DNA of 64,000 nt from Bactrocera neohumeralis (GCF_024586455.1 NW_026089624.1:1375320-1439319); one strand, 5' to 3'; shown: positions 1 through 10,776, counted from the first letter of the stretch. A program made the numbers and translations. Notes: generated by a model from the letters alone, not told the origin.

Positions 1-2
1 CC

Positions 3-398
3 ATACTAATCAATAGTTCAGACGACGATGCGAAGGGTACCACAACAGTCGTTAATGCCACACCACCTCAAATATATTTGCGCGAGCGTATCAGTAATAC
101 AAACAAAATTCAGTCCTACACTGAAAAAAGTTTTATGGAAATCGTTAAATTTTTGTCAAATAAAAACAAGAACTATTATTCGTATCAACTGAAGAGCTCT
201 AAGGGCCTAGTTGTTGTAATTAAGAGTATAGAGTCCGCCGTAAACTCTAGTGAAGTCAAAGAAGCATTAGAAGAATGCGGTTTTGGTATTAAAACTGTGG
301 TAAATATATTTAATAAAAACAAAGTACCTCAGCCAATGCTTAAAATTGAATTGTTGCCGAATTCTAATCAACTTAAAAGAAATATATCCAATATATAA
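3..398 (+). pseudogene. Jockey ORF1 (gag-like) middle part, PRE_C2HC-like domain
   Basis: The frame is open from the left edge of the window and ends at a stop at 396-398. There is no ATG at the 5' side of this piece; it is an internal segment. The core (KFLSNKNKNYYSYQLKS, then a VVVIK strand and KIELLPN) matches the other two Jockey copies here and resembles the domain that precedes zinc knuckles in Jockey/I-type ORF1 proteins, an RNA-binding chaperone role. The zinc knuckles that should follow are missing. About 70 percent of residues agree with the minus copy at 36257-36595. Confidence 0.75.
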
Positions 399-544
399 TT
401 TGAAATATTCGATGCATCGTAGAGTAACTAACTGTTGAAGTATCACACAAAAGAAACGGTCCGGTACAATGTACCAACTGCTAAGAATATAGGCATACCA
501 AATCATATTGCTGAGATTATGAGATTTCTGTCTGAAAACAATAT

Positions 545-1192
545 AGATGTAATGCTGATATAAGCAAACTCATCCTACAAATAAACATAATTTCAATATA
601 CCGTCATTTAAACTACATATATGTTGCAAATCATCCGGATGGAAAAGCGCATGGTGGCACGGCAGTGTTGATTAGAAATCGTTTAAACCACTCTAGATTC
701 TCATGCTACACCACAGTTACAAGCTACAACAATATCACTAAAAAATCAGGGTTGTGACTTAAACCTTATGGCTATATACTGTCCACCTCGTTTTAAAATT
801 GCAGATAGCGAATTTAAAGACTTTTTTTAAACACTAAGTCAAAGATTTCTAGCAGGTGGAGATTACAACGCACAATACACGTACTGGGGTTCACATCTTA
901 TTAATCCGAAAGGACGACAGCTGTTCTACACTATTATGAGTAAGCATAATAAGCTATAATATCTCCTGGTAAGCCGACATACTGGCCCAGTGATAGAAAA
1001 AAAATACCAGACTTAATATATTTTGCTGTAGTAAAACATATACATAGATCGCTTATGGCAGCTGATACATGTAAAGACTTATCATCTGATCAGTCTCCTG
1101 TACTAACAAGGTTATACGTACAGCACATGATATTTGAGCCAAAAGTTTCTCTAACATCACATAAAACTAACTGGTTGAAGTATAGTAAATAT
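545..1192 (+). pseudogene. Jockey ORF2 endonuclease fragment (copy 1)
   Basis: Reading with frameshifts gives an endonuclease/exonuclease/phosphatase-type protein. SETH-like residues occur near 565, and a GGDYNAQYTYWGS stretch near 857-895 is the metal-binding GDxNA motif of LINE endonucleases. The closely related minus copy at 35357-35716 has the upstream WNANGVN and SETHLTN motifs in frame. This domain nicks target DNA to prime reverse transcription. Several stops make it inactive, and it is cut by the MITE at 1193. Confidence 0.7.
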
Positions 1193-1794
1193 CAGGGATA
1201 ATGGGATGCCCAACTCCTCTCTCACTGGAAGTGAGAGAACAATTGCTAAACGTCAAAACCACCTAAACTTTGACAGTTGACTGGATTGGGGAGGTTTTGA
1301 CGTTTAGCAATTGGAAACGAGCGATGGCCAGATTGAAATCTTACCAAAAAAATATGTAAACGGAGGAATTTGTTGCCGCTTTTCAAGATCGCTATTAAAA
1401 ATTTAAAAAAATCAAAGAAAATGCGAAATTTAAATATATTTCATGAAACGTTTTGTAATTTGATGCATAATAGAAATCATTTTCTATTACAAATGATTAA
1501 AAACATTCATTAATTGACAACTAACAGGCTTAATTCACCTTATTAAGTATTGAAAGATCGAAAGTCAGTTGTTTTAATATATCATAAAATCATAAAAAAG
1601 GATTTAAGTGGTTTCGCCATATATTAAAAGTCCAATATATAATAATTTGCAATCGTAATTAACGTTGCGCGTTTTAATTTAAATGCCCAAAAATTCTTAT
1701 TTTGTTCGATGTGGCCACAATGGAAAATGTTATAAAAAACGCTTATTTTGAGGCGCTCTCACGCTGGAATAAGTTGGGCATCCCATTATCCCTG
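1193..1794. mobile_element. hAT-type MITE, 602 bp, with 8-bp target duplication
   Basis: The ends are inverted repeats of about 23 bp beginning CAGGGATAATGGGATGCCCA and closing with the complement. The flanks are a perfect 8-bp direct repeat, GTAAATAT, at 1185-1192 and 1795-1802. CAGGG-type ends with an 8-bp duplication are typical of the hAT superfamily. There is no transposase, so mobilisation would need an autonomous hAT elsewhere. Subterminal parts contain a second inverted pair around the GACGTTTAGCAATT motif (near 1242 and 1297). A diverged copy lies at 40190-40786 in the opposite orientation. Confidence 0.9.
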
Positions 1795-2132
1795 GTAAAT
1801 ATATCAGCAGCCAATAAATACAGAAATAGACATTAATTAAATTATAAGAGAATTTAAAGATGTAATAACTAATGCAGCTGTATTGGCAATACCAAAAGGA
1901 AACAATAAACCAGTTGGTTTTAGAAATATCACCAATAATGAAATAGAGAAACTTGTAAATGAGAAAAGGCGAGCTAGACATGAATGGCAGTTAAATCGCT
2001 CCCCTTCAACTCTGCTTCAACTGAAATTTGCTGTACGAAAGTTAAAAAAGCGCTTAAACGCGAGGAAGAATTCAACACCGAGACGTATATAAAGAAGCTG
2101 TCTCCAAATTCAAACAAGCAAAACTCCCTTTG
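1795..2132 (+). pseudogene. Jockey ORF2 linker segment (copy 1)
   Basis: Continuation of the LINE after the MITE. The frame 1883-2092 includes NNEIEKLVNEKRRARHEW and a run of basic residues (KKRLNARK). It matches the linker between endonuclease and reverse transcriptase in the minus copy (34636-35253). It ends where the 526-bp insert begins at 2133. Non-functional. Confidence 0.75.
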
Positions 2133-2658
2133 TTTTTAAATGAGTTAAGCATCCACCCCCTCTTCTCGGTAAAACTGGCGCATCCTAATGCTACATCGCA
2201 ATTCTCCACAGCTGATGACACTACAGCACAACTCAACACATCTGTACGCCAACCCACTCAACAAAAAGGATGGGCAACGGGAAAGCAGACACAATTCGTC
2301 CTAAACAATACGACAGCTTAATTCGTATACATATTCGCTATCCACATTCGTCAGCTACCTTCGTTCTTTTTATAAAGGTTTTTTCGATCATACGCGGCGC
2401 TACGTAAATCCCTACTGCAATCCCTCATCGGTCCGGTGTGCTGCTTACATCCACCCCGCTCCGGGCACCTACATACATTCGTCGTCCACATACATATAAT
2501 TTATAATTTTTTATAAGAATTTAATAACAGTAATAATGATTGTGAGCACATTGAGTTATATTAAATGACTGTAAATTTTAACCTGTGTGCATTTTTTATT
2601 ACATAGTTGTTGGAGTGATTGACACCTTTGTGTGCAAATTTGGGCAGCAGAGTAAACA
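2133..2658. repeat. 526-bp insert in Jockey, possible solo LTR
   Basis: Comparing with the uninterrupted minus copy (plus-strand sequence near 34640-34665), the LINE is split between CTCCCTTTG and GGAAAGCC. CTTTG is present on both sides (2128-2132 and 2659-2663), a 5-bp duplication as left by many LTR retrotransposons. The insert has no coding capacity. Its start (TTAAATGAGTTAAGC, then TGGCGCA) recurs at 37340-37400, so it belongs to a dispersed family. The ends do not show clear TG...CA, so solo LTR is only a suggestion. Confidence 0.55.
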
Positions 2659-3025
2659 CTTTGGAAAGCCTAAAAGTCCATGAAGACACCAACTGACTCC
2701 AACATGCCTGTACGAGACTCGGGTGGAAATTGGGCTCGAAGTGACGAGGAAAAGGCAAATTATTTTGCAAATCACCTAGAGAAGGTATTTCAACCCAATT
2801 TGCCAAAGAACAACTTTAAGCTGTCAATCTTACCCAACACAGCTAAAGAGTCGCTCGAGTCTCTTAAGACTTCTCCTTCTGAAATTATTGGAATCATCAA
2901 AGAACTTAATCCAAAAAAGTCGCCTGGACATGAATAAATTTCCCCAAAAATGCTAATTCAGTTACCAATTATTGCTGTAGAGGTGTTGTCTTTGCTCTTC
3001 AATGCAATTCTTAGTTTCGGATACT
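2659..3025 (+). pseudogene. Jockey reverse transcriptase, N-terminal part (copy 1)
   Basis: The frame from about 2680 encodes NWARSDEEKANYFANHLEKV and ELNPKKSPGHE, the fingers/thumb-proximal start of a Jockey reverse transcriptase in which the KSPG motif precedes palm motif 1. It is about 90 percent identical in protein to 34228-34629 on the minus strand. An in-frame stop follows GHE at 2937; the parental frame continues with S/PKMLI. Interrupted at 3026 by the foldback-like element. Confidence 0.8.
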
Positions 3026-4344
3026 GGGAAGAATTTAGTATACCATCCCAGGATTTCGGGAATAAAATGGGTATGGTCGGATAGAGGAGATTCTCCAGAT
3101 CACGAATATATATGGTTATAGCCGCAGGAAGCTTATAGTTTTCGAGTTATTCGCGGTTTAAGTTGAAAATTTGCAATATTTTAATTAATATAAAATTAAT
3201 TTTGCACTTATATTTTTCACTTTTATATACGCTAACACATCACTTATTCATTTGCACACATTTATTTTATATAATATAGTGCAAAAATAGCTTTTAATAA
3301 ACATTTAAAATATTGTTGAATTTGATTATTCAAGAATAACAAATGAATTACAAACTGTCATATAATCAGTGTTACCTTATCGAAATCATTTGTAAAATAA
3401 CTAAATGAAATAAAGGGAACAGATTATACCCCAAATACGAAAATCAACAACCTATAAAAAACAATATCCCTGGTCGGTCCAACACCAGGGTGTATCAGAA
3501 TTTTTTCGCGTTGAACTCCTTTTTGCGTGGGCGGCCTTCGGCCGCACTTGAAAAAAATAACACTGGTCGGTCCAACACCAGGGTGTATCAGAATTTTTTC
3601 GTGTTAAACTCCTTTTTGCGTGGGCGGCTTCGGCCGCGCTTCAAAAACATAACCCTGGTCGGTCCAACACCGGGTTGTATCAAAATTTTTTCGCGTTGAA
3701 CTCCTTTTTGTGTGGGCGGCCTTTGGCCGCGCTTCAAAAAAATAACCCTGGTCGGTCCAACACCGGGTATATACATTTTTTTTCTCCCGTGGAACTCATT
3801 TTTACATTGGCAGCCACTTAAATTTTTTAATATATTTTTTTAATGTTTATCAACGATTATGTTTCCTGTATTTAGGGTATAATATTTCTTTATATTTGTT
3901 TTTTTATTTTAGTTTGTAAAATATTTTACCATAGTAACACTGATTATTTGACACATTTATTTTTACAAATGATGTCGATAAGGTAACACTGATTATATGA
4001 CAGTTTGTAATTCATTTGTTATTCTTAAATAATCAAATTCTACAATAATTTAAATGTTTATTAAAAGCTATTTTTGCACTTTATTATATAAAATAAATGT
4101 GTGCAAATGAATAAGTGATGTGTTAGCGTATATAAAAGTGAAAAATATAAGTGCAAAATTAATTTTATATATCGAAAACATGTAATTAAAATATTGCAAA
4201 TTTTCAACTTAAAACGCGAATAACTCGAAAACTATAAGCTTCCTGCGGCTATAACCATATATATTCGTGATCTGGAGAATCTCCTCTATCCGACCATACC
4301 CATTTTATTCCAGAAATCCTGGGATGGTATACTAAAGCCGACCC
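3026..4344. mobile_element. Foldback-like DNA element, 1319 bp, long inverted arms
   Basis: Inverted arms of roughly 375 bp (about 3038-3402 and 3965-4332) pair closely, for example TAGTATACCATCCCAGG at the left outer end and its complement at the right. The Jockey sequence CGGATACT is duplicated on both sides (3018-3025 and 4345-4352), an 8-bp target duplication. The centre holds GC-rich tandem repeats (3468-3816). There is no transposase frame. Long arms around a repeat core resemble Foldback/Galileo-type elements (P superfamily), but the outermost 10 bp differ between the two ends, so the assignment is tentative. Confidence 0.8.
3468..3816. repeat. Four 93-bp tandem repeats inside the foldback element
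   Basis: Units start at 3468, 3561, 3653 and 3746 (the last is partial). Each begins CCCTGGTCGGTCCAACACC and contains two short dyads: CCCTGG...CCAGGG and GCGGCCTTCGGCCGC. The units differ by a few substitutions and single-base indels. Much more GC-rich than the AT-rich arms around them. Confidence 0.9.
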
Positions 4345-4649
4345 CGGATACTATCCAATTTCATGGAAAAAGTCGCATGTTATCTTGATAGATAAACCTG
4401 GGAAAGACTTAACACTGCCGTCTTCAAATAGACCAATCAGCCTTCTACCCTGTCTTTCTAAAGTATTTGAAAAATTATTACTATCAGAGATGTCTCTTTT
4501 CCTCCACGAATATAATACAATACCAATGCATCAATTTGTATTTCGTGCGAAACATGGCACAATAGAGCAATTAAATAGATTTAATAACAAAATAAGAAAA
4601 GCATTTGAGTACAGGGAGTACTGTGTTGCAATATTTCTAGATGTAGCGC
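4345..4649 (+). pseudogene. Jockey reverse transcriptase, palm motifs (copy 1)
   Basis: From 4385: LIDKPGKDLTLPSSNRPISL (motif region 1), then LLPCLSKVFEKLL, FRAKHGTIEQLNR and IFLDVA, the start of the catalytic A motif in which D binds metal. It is close to full identity with 33929-34150 and 34228-34260 of the minus copy. The A motif is interrupted right after DVA by the MITE at 4650 and resumes as QAFDKVWH at 5114. Confidence 0.85.
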
Positions 4650-5107
4650 CATAGATAACTTGATATGAATCTCTTTGGTTCGAGAAAGAGCTGTCAAAAC
4701 TCACATTTTTATAACATTTGCAAATGATGCCACTGCTAAAAAATATTAGATTGAGTATTTTATAACCAATTTTTGGGTATTTTGCAGTTTCCACATTACC
4801 ACAGAGGTAGCACGTTACCGATATTATTTTTAGGAGCTCGGTTCTCCAGTAGGCCTATATCGCCCATATGTATATACATATAAATAATTTTACAAACTCC
4901 TGACATCTAATTTTACAAAATTTGTACAACGCACTAATTCTGACAGTTCATTTTAACGCTGCTCTTCTGGCATCCAGCGTTTTTCACTAACTACTGATTG
5001 ACGGGACCCTGATTGTGTTTTGTTGCCAGCTCAGAAAAAAGATCAGGGTCCGCTGTCAGCTGACAAGCGAGAAAGCAAGAAAAGAGATTCTGATCAATTT
5101 ATCTATG
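4650..5107. mobile_element. 458-bp MITE with 7-bp target duplication
   Basis: The ends begin CATAGATAACTTGATATGAA and close with AATTTATCTATG; inverted-repeat agreement over about 25 bp. GTAGCGC is directly repeated at 4643-4649 and 5108-5114. Non-coding. A 7-bp duplication and CA ends are seen in some P-superfamily elements (1360/Hoppel type), so that placement is a guess. It sits exactly in the reverse transcriptase A motif of the host LINE. Confidence 0.8.
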
Positions 5108-5940
5108 GTAGCGCAGGCGTTTGATAAGGTGTGGCACGAAGGCCTTTTATATAAGATTAAAAAAATTCTGCCTTTATAAATGTATAAAACACTGAAGTCT
5201 TATTTAAATAATAGACAATTTATGGTGAAAGTAGGAGATTTCATATATGATGGACGACAGATAAGAGCTGGTGTACTACAGGGCAGCGTTTTAGGCCCAA
5301 CTCTATTCGTCATATATACAGCAGACCTTTCAACAGCTAACAATGCAATAATTTAAACTTTTGCGGATGACACAGCTGTTGTAAGCCGTAACAATTGAAA
5401 CATTTTAGCATCAAGAATATTAGCGGAGCATTTATGTTCTGTCGAAGAATAGCTAACGAACTGGCGTATAAATGTGAACGAACAGAAGAGCAAGCATGTT
5501 ACATTTTTTCAATAAAGCCGATTTTGATATATGGCATTCAACTTTGGGGTGCGACCTGTGCAACAAATATTGAGATAATACAAAGATTCCAATCGAAAAT
5601 GCTTCGAACAGTTACGTGTTCACCATGGTACATGCGTAACGAAAATAAGGACCTTGGTATTCCTATGGTAAAGAAAGAAGTAGAAGATAGCACAATTAAA
5701 TATAAGTATATCTAAACTCCAAGATCACCCAACCCCTTTGGCTAATGCTTTGGTACATTCCTGCGATCAAACACGCCTTAAAAGAAGAGATATGCCTGCG
5801 TATTAAAGAGCAACGTATCACCAAAACAGCTGAATCACTTTCTTAAGCTTGTCTAGTTTTTAAATAGATTTAAGATTTTATAACTTATTGTTAGGCTTAA
5901 AAACAGCAGATCCAATAAATAAAATAATTTTGAAAAAAAA
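5108..5940 (+). pseudogene. Jockey reverse transcriptase C-terminal half and 3' UTR (copy 1)
   Basis: QAFDKVWHEGLLYKIKK (5114 on), YLNNRQFMVKVGD, GVLQGSVLGPTLF (motif B) and TFADDTAVVS (about 5357-5386, catalytic FADD) are readable with stops between them. From 5395-5715 follow KPILIYGIQLWGA and CSPWYMRNEN, the usual Jockey C-terminal region. The 3' UTR ends in AATAAATAAAATAATTTTG and an A-run near 5930-5940, consistent with target-primed insertion. Confidence 0.8.
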
Positions 5941-5944
5941 TACA

Positions 5945-6775
5945 TATCTACTAAAGCGCTTAAGCTGCAACAACCAAATTTGCTGAGTACAAGTCTTATA
6001 AGAATTTCTACCGACAGTGATGAATGAAATCGGAGGATAACCCAGATACTGTTAAAAACTGCTAAAAGCGCGATAAATCAATAACTAAATGCGTCAGAAA
6101 CGTAAAAATTTTAAGTCGGGATTGTATTACAAAGCCTCATGGGAGCCGGTGTAAAGATTGGACGACGAGCGCGACACCGCCCACTTTTTGGTGAAATCCC
6201 ATTCCTCGTGACCCGATTGACCAATTTCGCCAAAATTTGGTACGTGGCACATTTTCATATTTTTATGTCACGTTGTGAAAATGAGCGAAATCGGACATAA
6301 CCACGTCTACTTCCCATATAGCACAATTTTAAATTCCATTTGATTCGTTCAGTTTTCAGTATGCAAATGAAGAAGCAATTAATATAACGGGATTAAACTT
6401 TGCTCGAATAAAGCACTTAGTGTATGCCACCTTATGTCCAAAAATTGTTCAAATCCAACAGAAACTATGCACGCCCCTAGGTACCAAATGTTTAGACCCC
6501 TTTACCTATAGTTGTTACAAAATATCGGTCAATGTCTGAGATATATAATTGAAATTCAGGGATAGTACTTCTCTGACAATGGTATGTATGTCTTAAATGA
6601 GTTGAATCGTACCAATACTTCCCTTAGGCGACATACACTCCACATAAAGATTTTCGATCTTCCTGGAGACTTTAACGGCCAATATGTGAATTATCTCACT
6701 GAAAATGAGCTAGCATGTTTTACTCACAGCAGTGTATCTTTATGCTAAAAATAAATAAATTTGAGCGGATTTGAT
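5945..6775 (-). repeat. Dispersed repeat family X, copy 1
   Basis: Non-coding. The reverse complement follows the order of 56626-58035: a block with TTATTGATTT, then CAGCAAATTTGG, AAATCGGA, GGAAGTAGAC, then AACTCATTT and TTGTCAG blocks. Nucleotide agreement is patchy (roughly 60-70 percent by eye), so these are old copies. No coding frame and no clear ends. Class unknown. Confidence 0.6.
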
Positions 6776-7282
6776 TTTGACTTACCACCATATAACTAAT
6801 ATCACGATTTTCGAACATCCGACTGACTTTACTCTATATCAGTCTTTCCCAAAGTGGGCGATAACGCCCCCTTGTAGGCGCTGCAGGTGTCAAGGGGGCG
6901 GTAAGAGACCCAGAAAGAAAACGGGGCGTTGTGTAGAGGCCTGGGGGGTGATTTGTAATTTTATTTAGCTAGGAGCCCTGGAGGATGGAGTCATGTGTAG
7001 AAGTTCACGCAAGTGAGGAAAGTTCTCTGATCGCCATTCACTTGGGAGTGGCCAGAAACGATTCTTTTACATATGACTCAAGCAGCTCACTACTTCCGGT
7101 CTTTGACCAAGTATCCTCTGGGTAGCCTAAGAACATCCGTTTGAAGGCGAGCTAAAGTGAGAAGGCGAAATATCCCCTACATAGGGTTGTGCGCTGGGTT
7201 TCGGACCCGCCACGTAAAAACACCCCCAATGAATAGTAACAACCAGCCTCGGATGAGAGACCCCCCTTTTGATGACGACCAC

Positions 7283-8365
7283 GGCAAATGAAAAAAAAAC
7301 TACGATTTGAGGGCATGCACCTGGAATGTCCGGACCCTTAATTGGGAAGGTGCCGCTGCCCAGCTGGTTGATGTCCTCGCAAAACTAAAGGCTGACATCA
7401 CCGCCGTCCAAGAAATGCGATGGACGGGACAAGGACAAAGATGAGTAGGTCCTTGTGGCATTTACTACAGTGGCCATATAAAGGAGCGCAAGTTTGGTGT
7501 GGGATTCGTGGTGGGAGAGAGACTTCGTCGCCGAGTAATATCATTCACTCCGGTGAATGAACGTCTAGCCACAATCTTCATCAAAGCAAGGTTCTTCAAC
7601 ATATCGCTGATTTGCGCCCACGCCCCGACGGAAGGGAAGGACGATGTGACCAAAGATGCCTTTTATGAGTGCTTGGAGCGCACTTATGAGAGCTGCCCCC
7701 GCCACGATGTCAAAATCGTGCTTGGCGATTTTAACGCCAGGGTGGGCAAAGAAGGTATCTTTGGCACTACGGTCGGTAAATTCAGCCTCCACGATGAAAC
7801 ATCCCAAAATGGGTTGAGGCCGATCGACTACGCTGGGGCCCGAAATATGGTTATCTGTAGTACGAGATTCTAGCACAAAAAAATTCCTCAAGCTACCTGG
7901 TTGTCTCCGGATCGAAAAGCCACCAACCAGATCAATCATGTTGTGATAGACGGAAGACACGTCTCCAGTGTTCTAGACGTGCGTACGCTCCGAGGCCCTA
8001 CCATCGACTCGGACCACTATCTTGTTGCAGCCAAGATTCGCACCTGCCTCTGTAAAGCAAAAAGCGCACGTCAACAAACACAAGGAAGGTTCGACGTCGA
8101 GAAGCTGCAATCACAACAGACAGCCGAACGATTCTCTACTCGGCTTGCACTCCTGCTCTCTGAGAGCACTCGTCAACAACACGGTATAAGGGAACTGTGG
8201 GACGGCATTTCAAACTCCTTACGTACAGCTGCAACCGAAACCACTGGTTTACGGAAAGTGCAAAAGAACAGCTGGTATGACGAGGAGGGTCGCCTCGCAG
8301 CGGAGAGAAAACAGGCTGCCTACCTCGCAATTACGATCGACCGCAAATCGTGCGGGATGGGATAG
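7283..8365 (+). pseudogene. RTE apurinic/apyrimidinic-type endonuclease and linker (copy A)
   Basis: Reading with frameshifts: ACTWNVRTLNWEG (7315 on), then AVQEMRWTGQ (metal-binding glutamate), LICAHAPTEGKDD, IVLGDFNARVGKEG (7712 on, GDFNA), and DSDHYLVAAKIR (SDH catalytic histidine, 8008 on). This is the full set of endonuclease motifs for target nicking. The linker follows (RFDVEKLQSQQTAERF, NSWYDEEGRLAAERKQAA). Stops at 7310, 7442 and 7873 break it. Confidence 0.85.
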
Positions 8366-8430
8366 ATACCGAGAGTTGAAGAGGGAAGCGAGACGCATCT
8401 GTACACAGAAAAAGAAGGAGGGCGAAATGC

Positions 8431-10169
8431 GTGAGTACGAAGCTGGCCGACAGGGGTAATGCTCGAAAATTCTACGAAAAAATGCGGCGGCTTACAGAAG
8501 GCTTCAAGACCGGAGCATACTCTTGTAGTACCCCCAAAGGTGATCTAGTCACCGATGCCCAGAGCATACTTAGATTATGGAGGGAACACTTCTCCAGCCT
8601 GCTGAATGACAGTGAATGCACAACACCAGGAGAAGGCGAACCCTATTCCCCAATCGATGACGATGGAGCAGACGTTCCATTACCCGACCATGAAGAAGTT
8701 CGAATAGCAATTGCCCGCCTGAAAAACAACAAAGCGGCAGGGGCCGACGGATTGCCGGCCGAGCCTTTCAAACACGACGGCGAAGAACTGATAAGGAGCA
8801 TGCATCAGCTTCGTAGTAAAATATGGTCGGACGAAAGCACGCCCAACGATTGGAATTTAAGTGTGCTATGCCCAATCCATAAAAAAGGAGACCCCACAAT
8901 CTGCGCCAACTACCGTGGGATTAGCCTCCTCAACATCGCACATAAGGGTCTATCGAGCGTATTGTGTGAAAGATTAAAGCCCACCGTCAATAAGCTGATT
9001 GGACCTTATCAGTGTGGCTTTAGACCTGGAAAATCAACAACCGACCAGATATTCACCATGCGCCAAATCTTGGAAAAGACCCGTGAAAGAAGAATCGGCA
9101 CACACCACCTCTTCGTCGATTTCAAAGCTGCTTTCGACAGCACGGTATCCCCGCAAAACTAATACGCCTTTGTAAACTGACGTTGAGTAACACGAAAAGC
9201 TTCGTCAGAATCGGGAAGGACCTCTCCGAGCCGTTCGATACCAAACGAGGTTTCAAACAAGGTGATTCCCTATCGGGCGATTTCTTCAACTTCCTTCTGG
9301 AGAAAATAGTTCGAGCTGCAGAACTAAATAGAGAAGGTACCATCTTTTATAAGAGTGTACAGCTGCTGGCGTATGCCGACGATATTGATATCATCGGCCT
9401 CAACACCCGCGCCGTTAGTTCTGCTGGCTCCAGACTGGACATGGAAGCAAAAGAAATGGGTCTGGCAGTGAACGAGGGCAAGACGAAATATCTCCTGTCA
9501 TCAAACAAACAGTCGTCGCACTGGTGACTTGGCACTCACGTCACTGTTGACGGTCATAACTTTGAAGTTGTAGATAATTTCGTCTATTTGGGAATCAGTA
9601 TTAACACCACCAACATTGTCAGCCTGGAAATCCAACGCAGAATAACTCTTGCCAACAGGTGCTACTTCGGACTGAGTAGGCAATTGAGAAGCAAAGTCCT
9701 CTCTCGACGAACAAAAGCTAAACTCTGTGAGTCACTCATAATTCCCGTCCTGCTATATGGTGCAGAGGCTTGGACGATGTCAACAACTGATGAGTCGACG
9801 TTGCGAGTTTTCGAGAGAAAAGTTCTGCGAAAGATTTATGGTCCTTTGCGCGTTGGCTACGGCGAATATCGCATTCGATGGAACGATGAGCTGTACGAGA
9901 TGTACGATGACATTGACATAGTTCAGCGAATTAAAAGACAGCGGCTACGCTGGCTAGGTCATGTTGTCCGAATGGACGAAAACACTCCAGCTCTGAAAGT
10001 ATTCGACGCTGTACCCGCCGAAGGAAGCAGGGGGAGAGAAAGACCTCCACTCCGTTGGAAGGACCAGGTGGAGAAGAACCTGGCTACGCTTGGAATATCC
10101 AATTGGCGCCACGTAGCGAAAAGAAGAAACGACTGGCGCGCTGTTGTTAACTCGGCTATAATCGCGTAA
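8431..10169 (+). pseudogene. RTE reverse transcriptase (copy A)
   Basis: NNKAAGADGLPAE and VLCPIHKKGDPTICANYRG (fingers), CGFRPGKSTTDQIF, LFVDFKAAFDS (motif A aspartate, near 9110-9140), GFKQGDSLS (motif B) and LAYADDIDIIG (YADD, 9367 on). C-terminal blocks LLYGAEAWTM and RLRWLGHVVRMDE follow, ending NDWRAVVNSAIIA before the stop at 10169. A small deletion after FDS and a stop at 9527 split it into three frames. This enzyme copies RTE RNA at the nicked target. Confidence 0.9.
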
Positions 10170-10202
10170 GCGGTGTCTGCGCCAATTAAGAAGAAGAGGA
10201 AC

Positions 10203-10776
10203 GAGCCCTCTTAGACAACGACTGCATGAGTTTTCGACTCTCAACAACAACTTGTGAACATCAACTAATATGAATTAAAAGATTGCTCAAACTCGGTTCT
10301 ATATTTCTCTCCACGTGGTTCATATATCTGTCCAAAGAAAAAATGAAAATCATGCCAATCGGTCGCTCCGTTTCATAATGAAAGTAGACACAAAAAGGCA
10401 ACAGACACACTTTCGCATTTTAGTAGTTATTAGTACTCGTAGTTATCTATCATGTTTTATCAACGTTTTGTTAAATAACTCATATTGTGTATTCCCGTAT
10501 CAATCGGCTGGTTCATTGAATACTTGTTCAGACTTGTTGTGTACGACTGAGCGTCGAATGAGATAAACGAGTTAATGCATGATTCTTTTATTCCTGTCGG
10601 TGGGTGCTGCTTAAGCATTCCTATATAAACAATGTAATATTTATTTTATTTTCATTTGTGGTTTTGCGCGCAATAGATAAGCAGTACTTACGCCTCCTTT
10701 ACACTACTCGCGAAGTTGAACGTATTTCTCAAAGCAAAACAATGTCGGAAGTAAAATGAAGAGACGGCAGTACTGT
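10203..10776 (+). other. hAT 5' untranslated part, no gene seen
   Basis: AT-rich sequence following the RTE target duplication, taken to be the continuation of the hAT leader interrupted at 6979. No open frame resembling a protein family. CTTAGACAACGACTGCATGA directly continues the GAGCCCT duplication. Confidence 0.5.

Larger units (their letters stand above)
1..5940 (+). mobile_element. Jockey-clade LINE copy 1, fragmented and nested
   Basis: A non-LTR retrotransposon reading rightwards: gag-like ORF1 tail, AP-type endonuclease, reverse transcriptase, then an A-rich end near 5930-5940. The same protein segments occur in the minus-strand copy at 32155-37245, which supplies the uninterrupted order and shows what is missing here. 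Four foreign pieces split this copy (1193-1794, 2133-2658, 3026-4344, 4650-5107), each with a short direct duplication of LINE sequence at its edges. The segment between ORF1 and the endonuclease (about 398-560) is largely deleted. Many stops and frameshifts: not functional. The left end lies outside the window. Confidence 0.85.
6980..10202 (+). mobile_element. RTE-clade LINE copy A, near full length, 3223 bp
   Basis: 5' leader from 6980, endonuclease 7300-8060, reverse transcriptase 8431-10169, then a short end GCCAATTAAGAAGAAGAGGA, the simple (AAG)n tail used by this family. Target duplication GAGCCCT at 6973-6979 and 10203-10209 shows a clean insertion into the hAT. The reading frame is broken by about six frameshifts/stops (for example at 7310, 7862, 8365 and 9527), so it is not active, but all catalytic motifs can still be read. 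This is the most complete of six RTE copies here. Confidence 0.9.

Noticed and set aside
3490..3776. Open frames on both strands with repeated arginine-rich motifs
   Set aside because: They translate the 93-bp tandem repeats in the foldback element; open on both strands because of the repeat, not because of coding.
7565..7960. A 131-residue minus-strand frame
   Set aside because: It is antisense to the RTE endonuclease; the plus-strand reading has GDFNARVGKEG and other motifs. The same shadow recurs at 63171-63566.
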